From: Streptosporangiaceae bacterium NEAU-GS5
GTDB taxonomy: Bacteria > Actinomycetota > Actinomycetes > Streptosporangiales > Streptosporangiaceae
NCBI GenBank assembly: GCA_017592665.1
Contig: JAGFNW010000002.1
Span: 248,001 to 312,000, forward strand
Direction of reading: 5' to 3'
DNA: 64,000 nt
The notes under the pieces are model-generated. The model ran no database searches and had not been told where the DNA came from. It was given only the letters and a program-made list of their open reading frames with translations. The position numbers and the translations under genes are program-made. Positions 36,878 through 46,057 of this stretch are shown piece by piece; position 1 is the first letter of the stretch; each line of letters opens with the position of its first letter.

Positions 36878-38716
36878 ATGAGATCACCTTTGCGCGTGGC
36901 CGCGGCATTGGCCGTCGCTGTGACCTTGACCACGGGAAATGTGGAAGGGAGCGCCGCGATGGCGCAGACCACGGCAGCGGCCGCCAAGGGATTCATCCGG
37001 GTCGACCAGGTCGGTTACGGCTCCGATGAGGCCAAACACGCATACTTCATGACCGGCGCCGCCGGCGCCACGGGATTCACGGTCGTGGACGCGCATGGGA
37101 AGACCGTGCTCTCCAGCGCCGCCGGACCCGACCGCGGCTCCTGGAACGCCTCCTATCCGCATGTCTTCGATCTCGACTTCGGCTCGCTGACCGCGCCCGG
37201 GACATATCGGATCAAGGTCGGGAAGACCACCTCGCCCGCGTTCACGATCGCGCCGCCGCTGCGCCGGACCGCGGGGTTGGCGGTGCGGTTCTTCCAGAGC
37301 CAGCGCGACGGCGCGGACGTCGTGGGCGACCGCAAGCCGAGCCACCTGAACGACCGGGCCGCGTCCGTGTACGCGTTTCCGACCTTCGCCGGGCCGGACA
37401 CCGACGAGATCAAGGGCAGGCTCCGGAAGATCGGCGGACCGGTCGACGCCGAAGGCGGCTGGTTCGACGCCGGGGACTATCTGAAGTTCACCCACATCCT
37501 GGCGTACGTGGACACGCTGATCTTCGCCTCCGAACGGGACGGCAGAGGAAAGGCCGGTCGCGCGCTCACCGCCGAGGCCCGACATGGCCTGAAATATCTG
37601 GACAAGATGTGGGACGAGAAGACCAAGACCCTCTACATCCAGGTGGGCATCGGCTCCGGCAACGACAAGATCACCGGGGACCACGACGTCTGGCGCATGC
37701 CCGAGGGCGACGACCACTCCCCGCATCCCTACCTGCGCCATCGCCCGGTCTTCCGCGCCGCCGCCCCCGGTCGCAAGATCAGCCCCAACCTCGCCGGGCG
37801 CACGGCCGCCGCCTTCGCGCTCGCCTCCCAGGTCACCAAGGATCGCGCCAAGGCGCGCGCGCTTCTGGCCAAGGCCGCCGGGGTGTACGGCATGGCCAAG
37901 ACGACCGGCGTGAAGCAGCTGGTCACGTCGCTGCCGTTCGCGTTCTATCCGGAGACGGCATGGCGTGACGACATGGAGCTCGGCGCCACCGAACTCGCCC
38001 TGGCCGCGGCCCGCCTGGGCGACCCGCGAGCGTCGGCGTGGCTGAAGCAGGCGGCCCACTGGGCGTCCCAATACCTGGAGCACGAGGCCGGCGGCGACAC
38101 GCTGAACCTCTACGACGTGTCCGCCCTCGCCCACCGCGATCTCGTGCGCGCCCTCGACGGCGACCGCGGCCTCGCCGTGACCTCCGACGACCTGATCGCC
38201 GACCTGAAGGCCCAGCTGGAGATCGGCGCGGCCCGGGCGGCCAAGGACCCGTTCCGCGCCGGAGCCGATCACGCCGAGTTCGACGCGGTCCCTCACGCCT
38301 TCGGCCTGGCCGCCACCGCCCGGCTCTACCGGGACGTCACCGGCGACAACGCCTACGACGCCTTCGGCACGCAGCAGCGCAACTGGGTGTTCGGCGCCAA
38401 CCCCTGGGGCGTCTCCTTCATGGTCGGCGCGGGCGCCGATCACGTGCGCTGCCCGCACTACCAGATGTCCAACATCACCGGCCGCCCGGCGACCGGCGCC
38501 GTGGTGAACGGCCCCAACAACGTCAGCCTCTTCGAAGACGGCCTCGGCGACTACGAAGACGGCATGACCCGCTGCCCCGCCAACGGCAAGGACCGCTTCG
38601 CCGCCTTCACCGGCCACAAGTCCCGCTTCGTCGACGACGTCCGCTCCTGGCAGGCCTCCGAACCCGCCGACGACTTCGCCGCCATCGCCCTCTATGCCCT
38701 GACCCTCCAGTCCTGA
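36878..38716 (+). CDS. Secreted glycoside hydrolase family 9 (cellulase-like)
   Basis: GH9 enzymes hydrolyse beta-1,4-glucans or related oligosaccharides by inversion. The 612-residue protein has a signal peptide (about 1-28). A CelD_N-type immunoglobulin-like domain (about 35-128: IRVDQVGYGSDEAKHAYF) follows, and then the alpha/alpha-barrel catalytic domain. The nucleophile-water motif is D197-A-G-D200 in GGWFDAGDYLKFTH. ANPWGVSFMVGAG and RCPHYQMSN are near 510, and the acid E595 lies in WQASEPADDFAAIALYAL. No carbohydrate-binding module is attached. GGGAG before ATG 36878 serves as ribosome site. Substrate could also be chitobiose or xyloglucan. Confidence 0.9.
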   Translation: MRSPLRVAAALAVAVTLTTGNVEGSAAMAQTTAAAAKGFIRVDQVGYGSDEAKHAYFMTGAAGATGFTVVDAHGKTVLSSAAGPDRGSWNASYPHVFDLDFGSLTAPGTYRIKVGKTTSPAFTIAPPLRRTAGLAVRFFQSQRDGADVVGDRKPSHLNDRAASVYAFPTFAGPDTDEIKGRLRKIGGPVDAEGGWFDAGDYLKFTHILAYVDTLIFASERDGRGKAGRALTAEARHGLKYLDKMWDEKTKTLYIQVGIGSGNDKITGDHDVWRMPEGDDHSPHPYLRHRPVFRAAAPGRKISPNLAGRTAAAFALASQVTKDRAKARALLAKAAGVYGMAKTTGVKQLVTSLPFAFYPETAWRDDMELGATELALAAARLGDPRASAWLKQAAHWASQYLEHEAGGDTLNLYDVSALAHRDLVRALDGDRGLAVTSDDLIADLKAQLEIGAARAAKDPFRAGADHAEFDAVPHAFGLAATARLYRDVTGDNAYDAFGTQQRNWVFGANPWGVSFMVGAGADHVRCPHYQMSNITGRPATGAVVNGPNNVSLFEDGLGDYEDGMTRCPANGKDRFAAFTGHKSRFVDDVRSWQASEPADDFAAIALYALTLQS

Positions 38717-38772
38717 CCCCGCCCCGGGCGTACGATCTTGGCGACTCGGATGAACGTTTCATAGGGGGCTCG

Positions 38773-39582
38773 ATGATGGCTGACGGACACAATCCGCGTG
38801 CGGATCTCGCGTCGAGGATCCAGCCCGAGGTTCCACATGCCGCCCGTATCTGGAACTACTGGATGGGCGGCAAGGACAACTTCGAGGCCGATCGCGCGGC
38901 CGGCGACGCCGTGGCGGCCGTCTATCCGGACATCGTCACGATGGCCAAGCAGTCGCGCAAGTTCCTGATCCGGGCCGTCCGCTACTTAGCGGAGGCAGGT
39001 GTCAGCCAATATCTGGACATCGGCACCGGGCTGCCGACCATGCAGAACACGCACGAGATCGCCCAGTCGATCATCCCGTCCGCGCGCGTCCTCTACGTCG
39101 ACAACGACCCGCTGGTCCTGGTCCACGCCCGCGCGCTGCTGGTCAACACCACCCCTGAGGGCGTGACCACGTACGTCGAAGGCGACTACCACGACCCCGG
39201 CCAGATCATCGCCGACGCCCGCAACGTGCTGGACTTCACCCAGCCGATCGCGGTCATGTTCATGGGCGTGCTCGGCTACGTCGAGGACCTCTCCCTGGTG
39301 AAGTCGATCGTGTCCCAGACGCTCGAACCGCTTCCCTCCGGCAGCCGCCTGGTGATGTGGGACGGCACGTCCACGGGCGACGCGGTGAGCGAGGGGGCCG
39401 ACAAGCTGGCGGAAAGCGGCGCGGTCCCCTACTACCTCCGCACGCTCGACCAGCTCGCCGAGTGCTTCGAGGGCCTGGAGATGGTCGAGCCCGGCCTCGC
39501 CCCCATCTCGACCTGGCATCTGGACCCCGGCGAGCGGGCCGAGCACATCGACGCGCACGGGGGCATCGGCCGCAAGCCTTAG
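38773..39582 (+). CDS. S-adenosyl methyltransferase of DUF574 type
   Basis: This 269-residue protein matches the DUF574 (PF04672-type) methyltransferases expanded in Streptomyces and Streptosporangiaceae, whose substrates are mostly unknown. Marks are PHAARIWNYWMGGKDNFEADRAAGD near residue 20, FLIRAVRYLAEAGVSQYLDIGTGLPT near 65, and ARVLYVDNDPLVLVHARALL near 98. Two ATGs lie next to each other (38773, 38776), with GGGGG about 6 bases upstream. It follows the GH9 gene by 56 bases and could share its transcript. Its stop overlaps that of the convergent lyase gene. Confidence 0.9.
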   Translation: MMADGHNPRADLASRIQPEVPHAARIWNYWMGGKDNFEADRAAGDAVAAVYPDIVTMAKQSRKFLIRAVRYLAEAGVSQYLDIGTGLPTMQNTHEIAQSIIPSARVLYVDNDPLVLVHARALLVNTTPEGVTTYVEGDYHDPGQIIADARNVLDFTQPIAVMFMGVLGYVEDLSLVKSIVSQTLEPLPSGSRLVMWDGTSTGDAVSEGADKLAESGAVPYYLRTLDQLAECFEGLEMVEPGLAPISTWHLDPGERAEHIDAHGGIGRKP

Positions 39583-41756
39583 AGCGTGAGTTTGATCGCG
39601 TGGGTGGCGCCGCGGCGGCCCACGGCGATCCGCAGGCGTACGGCGGGCGACGTTTCCACGACGGTTATGGTCTTGGCCTTGGAGTGCACCGCGGCGGCGG
39701 TGTGGGCCCAGGTCAGTTCGACCACGCCGCCGCTTCGGGCCGGGTCGGCGATGCTGAGCACCGCCGTGTCGCCCGTGATGCGCAACAGCACACAGCAGGG
39801 GTGATCCACGGTCAGCGGGCCGGCCTGCCCGGCCGTCCAGAAGGTGGCCCCGGTGACCGGACCGGCCTGGACGGCCTGCTGATGGGCGTTGTTGGCCAGG
39901 ATCGTGAGCCAGGTGGCGTCGGCGGCCCGCGCCGCCGTGTCGTCGGCCGTGGCGCCCGGCAGGAGCACGTACGCGTAGGAATCGACGGCCGTGTTGTCGA
40001 TCCAGATGGTCCGGTAGTGCCGGGTCACCGGAGTGGCCGGGCGGGCGGAGTTGATGTCCTGCCACGTCCCCGTCCGGTCTTCGCCGCGCGTGGAGACGGT
40101 GGCGCCGCCGGGGAACAGGTAGCCGCCGACGCCTTCGACGGCCATCCAGTGCGCCGTCAGTCCAGACCCGTCCGTCACCTCGGCGCCGTCGACGGTCAGC
40201 CGGGCCGAATCGGGCACTATCCGGTGTTCGACCGACGTCTCGACGGGCCGGCCGTCCCTGCTGGTGATCTCGGCGCCCAGGCAGACCACGGCGTCGTCCA
40301 GGCAGAACCACGACTTCCTGGCGCTCAGCGTGCTCAGCAGGCCCCGTACGCGCTGGGCGGCGACCACGGCCGCCCCGTCGGTGACGCCACCCGCCCACGG
40401 CGTGGGCGGGCAGATCTTGCCGAACGTGTCACCGGCCGCCTTCGGCAGCGGCTTGCGCGAGACGGTCGTCCCCGGCAGCCGATAGGGATCGGCGGTCGGC
40501 CAGAACCCGTCGGCGTAAGGATCGTCGGAGGTCCACCAGTAGGTCATTCCGGCCGAGGAGTGCCAGGCGCGGAGGTTCTCGCCGTTGCCGGTCTCGTAGT
40601 AGGCGATCCGGGATGAGCACATGGCCAGCGCCAGCGTCCATCCCGGGCGCCGATGCAGCACCCGGTCCATTCCGGCGAAGACGCGGCTGCCGGTCGGCTC
40701 GGCCACTTCCGCGAGCGTCGCGTCATCGAGCACGGCGCGGCAGCGCGCCAGGCCCGGCACGTCGGCCGGCAGCCGGCCGCCCCGCCGTAACCAGCCTTTG
40801 GCCAGGCCACGCCAGCGGGCGGACTGCTCGGCGGAGGCCGGCCCGGCCAGCAGCAGGATCGCGTCGATCGTCTCGACGCCGCGCGTGTGGTCGTTCTGGT
40901 CGGGGCCGCGGCTGACGGCGCGCCCGGATTGGCCGTCCATCATGAACCCGTCCAGCAGGAACGGCGCGTACGCCCGGTCCACCGACGTGAAGACATTCGC
41001 GACCTGCGGGTCGGTGATCTCCCACGGAGTCCCTCCCAGCCAGGTCAGCATGCGCGCAAGGCCGTCGAGGAGGACCACGCCGTACGACCCGGTGTAGGGG
41101 ACCGTCCGATGCTGGATGAACGACCCGTCGGCGTACAGGCCGTCTCCGGAGGTGACGTACGCGAAGACGGGGGACAGCGCGTCGGCGGCGAGCGCGACGA
41201 CGTCCGGCGACCGGCCGAGCGCTCCCCGTACGGCGAGCACGCGGCAGAGGTCGACCCGGTTGGCCCCGGTGCTCACCCCCGAATACTCGTCGACCACGGA
41301 CGAGGGCACGAAGTGGTCGACCGCGTCCAGGTAGTCCGGCAGCTGGTCGTCCTCGACAAGGACGCAGCAGTCCAGCAGCGGCTGGGGCGCGCCGATCTGC
41401 CAGTCCCACCAGTTGGCGTACCGCGCCACCGCGTCGTTGTAGGCGTTGGCGTGAATGTGCCGCAACCCGGCCCTGACCGCGTCCGCGAGGCCGGCGTCGC
41501 CGGTCAGCCCGGTGCCGGGCATGGCGTACGCGAGAGCCATGTCGCGCAGCCGGTGATAGCTGCCGGTGATCGACCCGGAGTCGTGGCCGATGGGCAGGTC
41601 GGGCCAGAGCGACGAGGCCGGGCCGACGGTCATGGCCGTCCGGAGCTTCCCGGCCCGCGTGCCGACCGCCTTCAACCGCCCCTTGTACGGCGCGGCCGCC
41701 GGGTCATACCCGGCGCCGACCAGCAGGCCGCGCCAGCGCGCGAGCAGATCGTCCAT
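39579..41756 (-). CDS. Polysaccharide lyase family 8-like protein without signal peptide
   Basis: PL8 lyases cleave hyaluronan, chondroitin or xanthan by beta-elimination and are normally secreted. The 725-residue protein has an alpha/alpha toroid with the catalytic set visible: N166 in STGANRVDLC, H216 in DGSFIQHRT, Y225 in YTGSYG, and R279/R283 in DGQSGRAVSR. NWWDWQIGAPQ near 115 is a family mark. Beta-sandwich domains follow. It starts MDDLLARWRG with no signal peptide and cannot extend upstream, because the MFS stop is 6 bases away. Loss of the signal, or a cytoplasmic role on imported oligosaccharides, is possible. Confidence 0.85.
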   Translation of the reverse strand: MDDLLARWRGLLVGAGYDPAAAPYKGRLKAVGTRAGKLRTAMTVGPASSLWPDLPIGHDSGSITGSYHRLRDMALAYAMPGTGLTGDAGLADAVRAGLRHIHANAYNDAVARYANWWDWQIGAPQPLLDCCVLVEDDQLPDYLDAVDHFVPSSVVDEYSGVSTGANRVDLCRVLAVRGALGRSPDVVALAADALSPVFAYVTSGDGLYADGSFIQHRTVPYTGSYGVVLLDGLARMLTWLGGTPWEITDPQVANVFTSVDRAYAPFLLDGFMMDGQSGRAVSRGPDQNDHTRGVETIDAILLLAGPASAEQSARWRGLAKGWLRRGGRLPADVPGLARCRAVLDDATLAEVAEPTGSRVFAGMDRVLHRRPGWTLALAMCSSRIAYYETGNGENLRAWHSSAGMTYWWTSDDPYADGFWPTADPYRLPGTTVSRKPLPKAAGDTFGKICPPTPWAGGVTDGAAVVAAQRVRGLLSTLSARKSWFCLDDAVVCLGAEITSRDGRPVETSVEHRIVPDSARLTVDGAEVTDGSGLTAHWMAVEGVGGYLFPGGATVSTRGEDRTGTWQDINSARPATPVTRHYRTIWIDNTAVDSYAYVLLPGATADDTAARAADATWLTILANNAHQQAVQAGPVTGATFWTAGQAGPLTVDHPCCVLLRITGDTAVLSIADPARSGGVVELTWAHTAAAVHSKAKTITVVETSPAVRLRIAVGRRGATHAIKLTL

Positions 41757-41762
41757 AGAGGA

Positions 41763-43280
41763 CTATTTTGAACTCCGGAGCGGCAACTCGCGCAGGAACA
41801 GGACCGCGACGAACCCGAGCAGCGCGGCGGGCACCCCTGCGAGGAAGACCGTGTCCATGGCCTGGCTGAACGCCTCGACCACGATCGACCGCACCGCGGC
41901 CGGCAGGTGCGCGATGGCCTCCGGCGTGCCGAGGTCGACTGTCGCGCCGGTCGCCGGGATGTGCGCCGCGGCCAGCCGCATGGCCAGCTCGCTCGCCACC
42001 CGGTTGGTGAGGATCGCGCCGAAGGCGGCCACGCCGACCGCGCCGCCGAGGCTGCGGAAGAACGATACGCCGGCCGTGCCGGTCGCCATGTCCCGGACCT
42101 GGGCGGCGTTCTGGACGGCGAGGATCAGCATCTGCATGCTCATTCCGAGCCCGATGCCGACGATCCCGATGGACACCCCGATGATCAGCTCGCTCGACCC
42201 GGCGTGCAGGCGCGACAGGATGAGCAGCCCGACGGCGACCAGCAGCATTCCGGCCACCGGGAAGGCCTTCCAGCGCCCGGTGCGGGTGACGATCTGCCCA
42301 GATGTCACCGAGGCCAGGAACAGCCCGAGGACCAGCGGCAGCGTCATCACTCCGGACACCGCCGGGGTCAGGCCCTTCACGATCTGCAGATACTGCGGCA
42401 GATAGATCATGACCCCGAACAGCGAGATGCCGACGAGGAACGACGCCAGGCCGGCCAGCACGAACGTCTGGTTCCTGAACAGCCGCGGCGGCAGGATGGG
42501 GCTGTGGGCCCGCCGTTCGGCCAGCACGGCCAGCGCGATCAGCGTCGCGCCCAAGACGGCCAGGCCGTACGTCCACGGCGAGTTCCAGGCGAACTCGACC
42601 CCGCCGAGCGAGAGCAGCAGCATGATCGCGCTGGCTCCGGCGGTGATCGTGGCGGCCCCCCACCAGTCGACCGGCGCCGAGCCCGGCTGATGGTCGAGGC
42701 GGAGCACCTTCTGGATGACCACGGACGCCGCGATCGCCAGCGGCACGCAGACGTAGAAGCACCAGCGCCAGCCGAGCCACGAGGTGTCGACGATGAACCC
42801 GCCGAGCAGCGGGCCGATGACGGTCGAGACGCCGAAGACCGCGCCCACGTAGCCCGAGTAGCGGCCCCGCTCACGCGGCTGGACCACGTCGCCGAGGATG
42901 ACCTGGACCAGCGCCGACAGTCCGCCGGTGCCCAATCCTTGCAGCGCGCGGGCGGCGATGAGCATGCCGATGTTCTGCGACAGCCCGGCGAGCATCGAGG
43001 AGACCACGAACACCACGAGCGCCGTCTGGAAGAGCCGCTTGCGCCCGAAGATGTCCGACAGCTTGGCCCACAGCGGGGTCGAGACCGTCATCGTGAGCAG
43101 GGTCGCGCTCGCGACCCACGACAGCTGATCCTGGCCGCCGAGATCGCCCACGATCGTGGGCAGGGCGGTGCCCACGACGGACGTGGAGATCATCGAGGTG
43201 AACAACGCGAGGAGGAGACCTGACATGATCTCCAGGACCTCGCGATGCGTGTACGTCCGGCGCGTCTCCGTCAGCGTCAC
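41763..43280 (-). CDS. MFS multidrug transporter, DHA2 (14-helix) family
   Basis: This drug:proton antiporter has about 14 membrane helices over 505 residues. The family's motif A appears as PLWAKLSDIFGRKRLFQ near residue 70, motif C-like text GPLLGGFIVDTSWLGWRWCFYV near 150, and TALPTIVGDLG near 40. GTG at 43280 follows a GGGGG ribosome site and gives VTLTETRRTYTHREV; a TTG at 43304 would add 8 residues. It is divergent from a TetR regulator and 6 bases upstream of the lyase gene, so regulator-controlled co-expression is likely. Confidence 0.93.
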   Translation of the reverse strand: MTLTETRRTYTHREVLEIMSGLLLALFTSMISTSVVGTALPTIVGDLGGQDQLSWVASATLLTMTVSTPLWAKLSDIFGRKRLFQTALVVFVVSSMLAGLSQNIGMLIAARALQGLGTGGLSALVQVILGDVVQPRERGRYSGYVGAVFGVSTVIGPLLGGFIVDTSWLGWRWCFYVCVPLAIAASVVIQKVLRLDHQPGSAPVDWWGAATITAGASAIMLLLSLGGVEFAWNSPWTYGLAVLGATLIALAVLAERRAHSPILPPRLFRNQTFVLAGLASFLVGISLFGVMIYLPQYLQIVKGLTPAVSGVMTLPLVLGLFLASVTSGQIVTRTGRWKAFPVAGMLLVAVGLLILSRLHAGSSELIIGVSIGIVGIGLGMSMQMLILAVQNAAQVRDMATGTAGVSFFRSLGGAVGVAAFGAILTNRVASELAMRLAAAHIPATGATVDLGTPEAIAHLPAAVRSIVVEAFSQAMDTVFLAGVPAALLGFVAVLFLRELPLRSSK

Positions 43281-43320
43281 AAGGCCCCCACCCAAAGCAT
43301 GCAATTTACATATATTTCAT

Positions 43321-43338
43321 AGTAGACGCTTGTTTACT
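43321..43338. promoter_or_regulatory. Operator-like palindrome between MFS and TetR genes
   Basis: AGTAGAC (43321-43327) and GTTTACT (43332-43338) form an inverted repeat with one mismatch around GCTT. It sits in the 78-base divergent intergenic region, 20 bases before the TetR gene, as expected for autoregulation and control of the pump. Confidence 0.65.
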
Positions 43339-43358
43339 CTGTCAATTAGGTTGCTCCA

Positions 43359-43907
43359 ATGGGAGACAGGCAGGCGACGCACGCCCGGATCCTCGCGGCG
43401 GCGCGCGAGCTGTTCGCCGAGGACGGATATGACCAGGTCACCGTGCGGACCATCGCCCGCGCCGCGGACGCCAACGTCGCGCTGGTCAACCGCTACTTCG
43501 GCTCGAAGGCCGGCCTGTTCGCCGAGGTCGTGGCCACGGAGTCGACCGTCGACGCGGCCCTGCTCGGCGATCCGGCCCGGCTGCCCGCCCGTCTCGCGGC
43601 GCGCACGGTCCGCCGGATGGCGGCCGGAGACGGCGACCCCATCGTGCGCATCGTCGACCGCGCAGGTATGAGCCCGGAGATCCGCGCCGTCCTTCGCGCC
43701 CGTGTCGAGTCGGCGCTGGTCAAGGCCATCGAGGAGCGCCTCGACGGCCCGCACGCGCGTGAGCGGGCCACGCTGGCCGCCATGGTCATGCTCGGGGCGG
43801 GCTCGCTGCGCCGCCTGCTCGGTCAGGACTCCTTCCAGGACGCCGATCCCGACGTCCTGGAAGCCCGGCTCACCGCGGTGTTCACGGCATGTCTGGCGCA
43901 TACATGA
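43359..43907 (+). CDS. TetR family transcriptional regulator
   Basis: The 182-residue protein has a typical TetR helix-turn-helix (residues 5-52: ATHARILAAARELFAEDGYDQVTVRTIARAADANVALVNRYFGSKAGLFAEVV) and a short, divergent ligand domain that resembles TetR_C of the PfmaA/17-type. It probably represses the divergent MFS pump and itself through the palindrome between them. ATG 43359 has no strong ribosome site. Its 3' end overlaps the convergent multicopper oxidase gene by 26 bases. Confidence 0.92.
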   Translation: MGDRQATHARILAAARELFAEDGYDQVTVRTIARAADANVALVNRYFGSKAGLFAEVVATESTVDAALLGDPARLPARLAARTVRRMAAGDGDPIVRIVDRAGMSPEIRAVLRARVESALVKAIEERLDGPHARERATLAAMVMLGAGSLRRLLGQDSFQDADPDVLEARLTAVFTACLAHT

Positions 43908-45633
43908 GGTGCAGCATCATCCCCTGATCCGCGTGGGCCAGGTTGTGGCAGTGGTTCATCCACATGCCGGGGTTGTCGGCGCGGAATCCGACCTGCCACA
44001 CCTCCCCGGGGCGTACCTCGAAGGTGTCCAGCCACAACGGCGCGCCCGTCGGAGCCCGGCCGTCCTTCGACAGGACCAGCACATGGTGGCCGTGCAGGTG
44101 CCACGGGTGCGTGTCGAGGCTCCGGTTGACGACCGTGAACATGACGAGGTCGCCCTCGCGTACGACCTGGGCGGGGATCCGGGGATAGCCGAGCCCGTTG
44201 ACGGTCTGCGCGTATTGGGGGATGCCGTCGACCAGGGCCAATCCGCGGTCGAGGACCAGCGTGAACCGCCGGTCGAAGCGGCTGCGCAGGCCGAACGGCG
44301 TCGCCTCGGCCGTGCCGTACGTGGTCAGGTCGAGGTCGGGGGCGTCCTGGTACGGCGGGAGCCCGCGCCCGAAGCGGACAGCGGTCGGGCGGCCGTCCGC
44401 GTACAGCGCCACCGGACCTGCCGGCATGGTGAAAGCGAGGTCGTAGCGGCCGCCGGCGGGGAGCCTGAGCGATGCGCCGGTGACCGTCCCGGGCCCGTGC
44501 AGGTCTCGCCCGTCCACCGCGATGATCTTGTACGGCGTGCCGGCGAGCGCGAACCGGCGGGTCACGCTGTCGGTGTTGACCAGCCGGAGCCTCACCGGCG
44601 TGCCGGGTGGGGCGGCGGGTGGGGCGGCGCCGGTCACGAGCTCGCCGCCGAAGGTGTGCGCCGGCACCGTCAGATCGACGCCCGCCGCCGGTCGCGGCGT
44701 GACCACGAACGTCCCATAGAGGCCGAGCCGCACGCCCTCGTCGGAGACCTCGTGGGTGTGATACCAGTACGTCCCGGCCTGGTCGGCGGTGAACCGATAG
44801 ACGAACGACCCTCCGGGCGGCACGGCCTTCTGCGTCAGGCCGGGGACGCCGTCCTCGGCGTTGGGCACGTCGTATCCGTGCCAGTGCAGCGTCACGCCGG
44901 GCTCGATGTCGGCGTTGCGCAAGGTGACCTCGACCGTGTCGCCGACCGTGGCGGTGATCGCCGGGCCGGGCGCGGTCCCGTCGAAGGTCCACGCCTGGAA
45001 GCGCCGCCCGGAGGGCAACGTGATGGTCGCCTTGCGCGCCGTCAGGGTGTAGCGCCGGACCGTCCCGCCTGCCGGCGCGCTCGCGCCGGCCATGGTCATT
45101 CCGTGCATGTGGGCGTCGGGTCCGCCGCCGAAGTCGTACGCGGATGGAGGCAGGAACGCCAGCCCTATGCCGGCGAGCCCGGCCACCGCGGTCCCGATTC
45201 CCAGCGACCTCAGCGGCGATCCGCCGACCGCCTGCCAGGTCACCAGCCCCGCCCCGGCCACGATGGCCACGGCGATGAGCCCCACGGACGGCGTGGCCGG
45301 ATAGCCGGAGAGGAACGTGACCCCCAATCCGGTCAGCGCCGCGTATCCGGCGGTCAGCGCCCCCGCTCCCGACCGCCGGAACACGACCGCGATGACGGCG
45401 GCGGCCAGCGCCAGCGGCAGGGTCACCGTCACCTTCTCCTGCGCGAACCACCAGCCCTGGCCCCACAGCAGGGCCACCGACCCGGCCCGTGCCACGGTCA
45501 GCGCCAGTGCGGGCGCGAGCGCCCACCAGGAAGGCCGGCCTCGCAGGGCGAGGACACCGGCCCCGATCCAGGCCGCCGCTGCGACGGCCTGGAGGGCCAG
45601 GTCGAACGTGATCAGGCTTGACGCGCTCATCAT
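43882..45633 (-). CDS. Multicopper oxidase fused to an N-terminal membrane domain
   Basis: Multicopper oxidases couple one-electron oxidation of metals or phenols to reduction of O2. The 583-residue protein has about six membrane helices in residues 5-160, then a cupredoxin part. The four copper motifs are present: LHWHGYD, YWYHTHE, HPWHLHGHH and MNHCHNLAHADQGMM. The last holds the type 1 copper Cys-His-Met set. The membrane domain replaces the usual signal peptide and would hold the oxidase on the outer face. ATG 45633 overlaps the upstream gene by 4 bases. The reaction could be copper oxidation or a laccase-like activity. Confidence 0.92.
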   Translation of the reverse strand: MMSASSLITFDLALQAVAAAAWIGAGVLALRGRPSWWALAPALALTVARAGSVALLWGQGWWFAQEKVTVTLPLALAAAVIAVVFRRSGAGALTAGYAALTGLGVTFLSGYPATPSVGLIAVAIVAGAGLVTWQAVGGSPLRSLGIGTAVAGLAGIGLAFLPPSAYDFGGGPDAHMHGMTMAGASAPAGGTVRRYTLTARKATITLPSGRRFQAWTFDGTAPGPAITATVGDTVEVTLRNADIEPGVTLHWHGYDVPNAEDGVPGLTQKAVPPGGSFVYRFTADQAGTYWYHTHEVSDEGVRLGLYGTFVVTPRPAAGVDLTVPAHTFGGELVTGAAPPAAPPGTPVRLRLVNTDSVTRRFALAGTPYKIIAVDGRDLHGPGTVTGASLRLPAGGRYDLAFTMPAGPVALYADGRPTAVRFGRGLPPYQDAPDLDLTTYGTAEATPFGLRSRFDRRFTLVLDRGLALVDGIPQYAQTVNGLGYPRIPAQVVREGDLVMFTVVNRSLDTHPWHLHGHHVLVLSKDGRAPTGAPLWLDTFEVRPGEVWQVGFRADNPGMWMNHCHNLAHADQGMMLHLMYAPDMP

Positions 45634-46055
45634 GCCGAGGCGGCGGCGGTCGCGGGTTCCACGGCGCGCGCCATGGTGAACGCGCGGCCCACGGCGAACA
45701 TGATCACCAGCGCGTTGACCGCGTGCAGGCCGAGGACGATCAGGCCGCCGGTGGTGGTGTGATCCTCGGTGCCGCCCCCGATCCGCTTGCCGATCTCCAC
45801 GATCAGCACCTGGACGACCAGCAGCCCCAGCGGGACGGCGGTCCAGCCGATCACCCGGCCCGGCTGCCTGGCCAGCGCCGCCGCGCCGATGGCCAGCAGG
45901 ATGAGCAGCGGGATCACGGCCATGCCGAAGACCTCGTGGATCGCGAACGACTTGTCGTCGCGTGGCGCGGCGAACGCGCCCACTCCGGCGAAGTAGAACT
46001 GCAGCAGGATCGCCACTCCGAGGGCGCGGAGCAGGACGAGATGTACGGTGCGCAT
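45630..46055 (-). CDS. DUF6220-like four-helix membrane protein
   Basis: This 141-residue protein shows four membrane helices (about 8-28, 43-63, 69-89, 106-126). It has conserved His in SFAIHEVFGMAVIPLL and in LGLHAVNALVIMF, which could bind heme or a quinone-site metal. It resembles the DUF6220 family, of unknown function. It lies 2 bases after the AhpD-like gene and overlaps the multicopper oxidase start by 4 bases, so the three form one operon and probably act in the same redox process. Confidence 0.8.
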   Translation of the reverse strand: MRTVHLVLLRALGVAILLQFYFAGVGAFAAPRDDKSFAIHEVFGMAVIPLLILLAIGAAALARQPGRVIGWTAVPLGLLVVQVLIVEIGKRIGGGTEDHTTTGGLIVLGLHAVNALVIMFAVGRAFTMARAVEPATAAASA

Positions 46056-46057
46056 GG

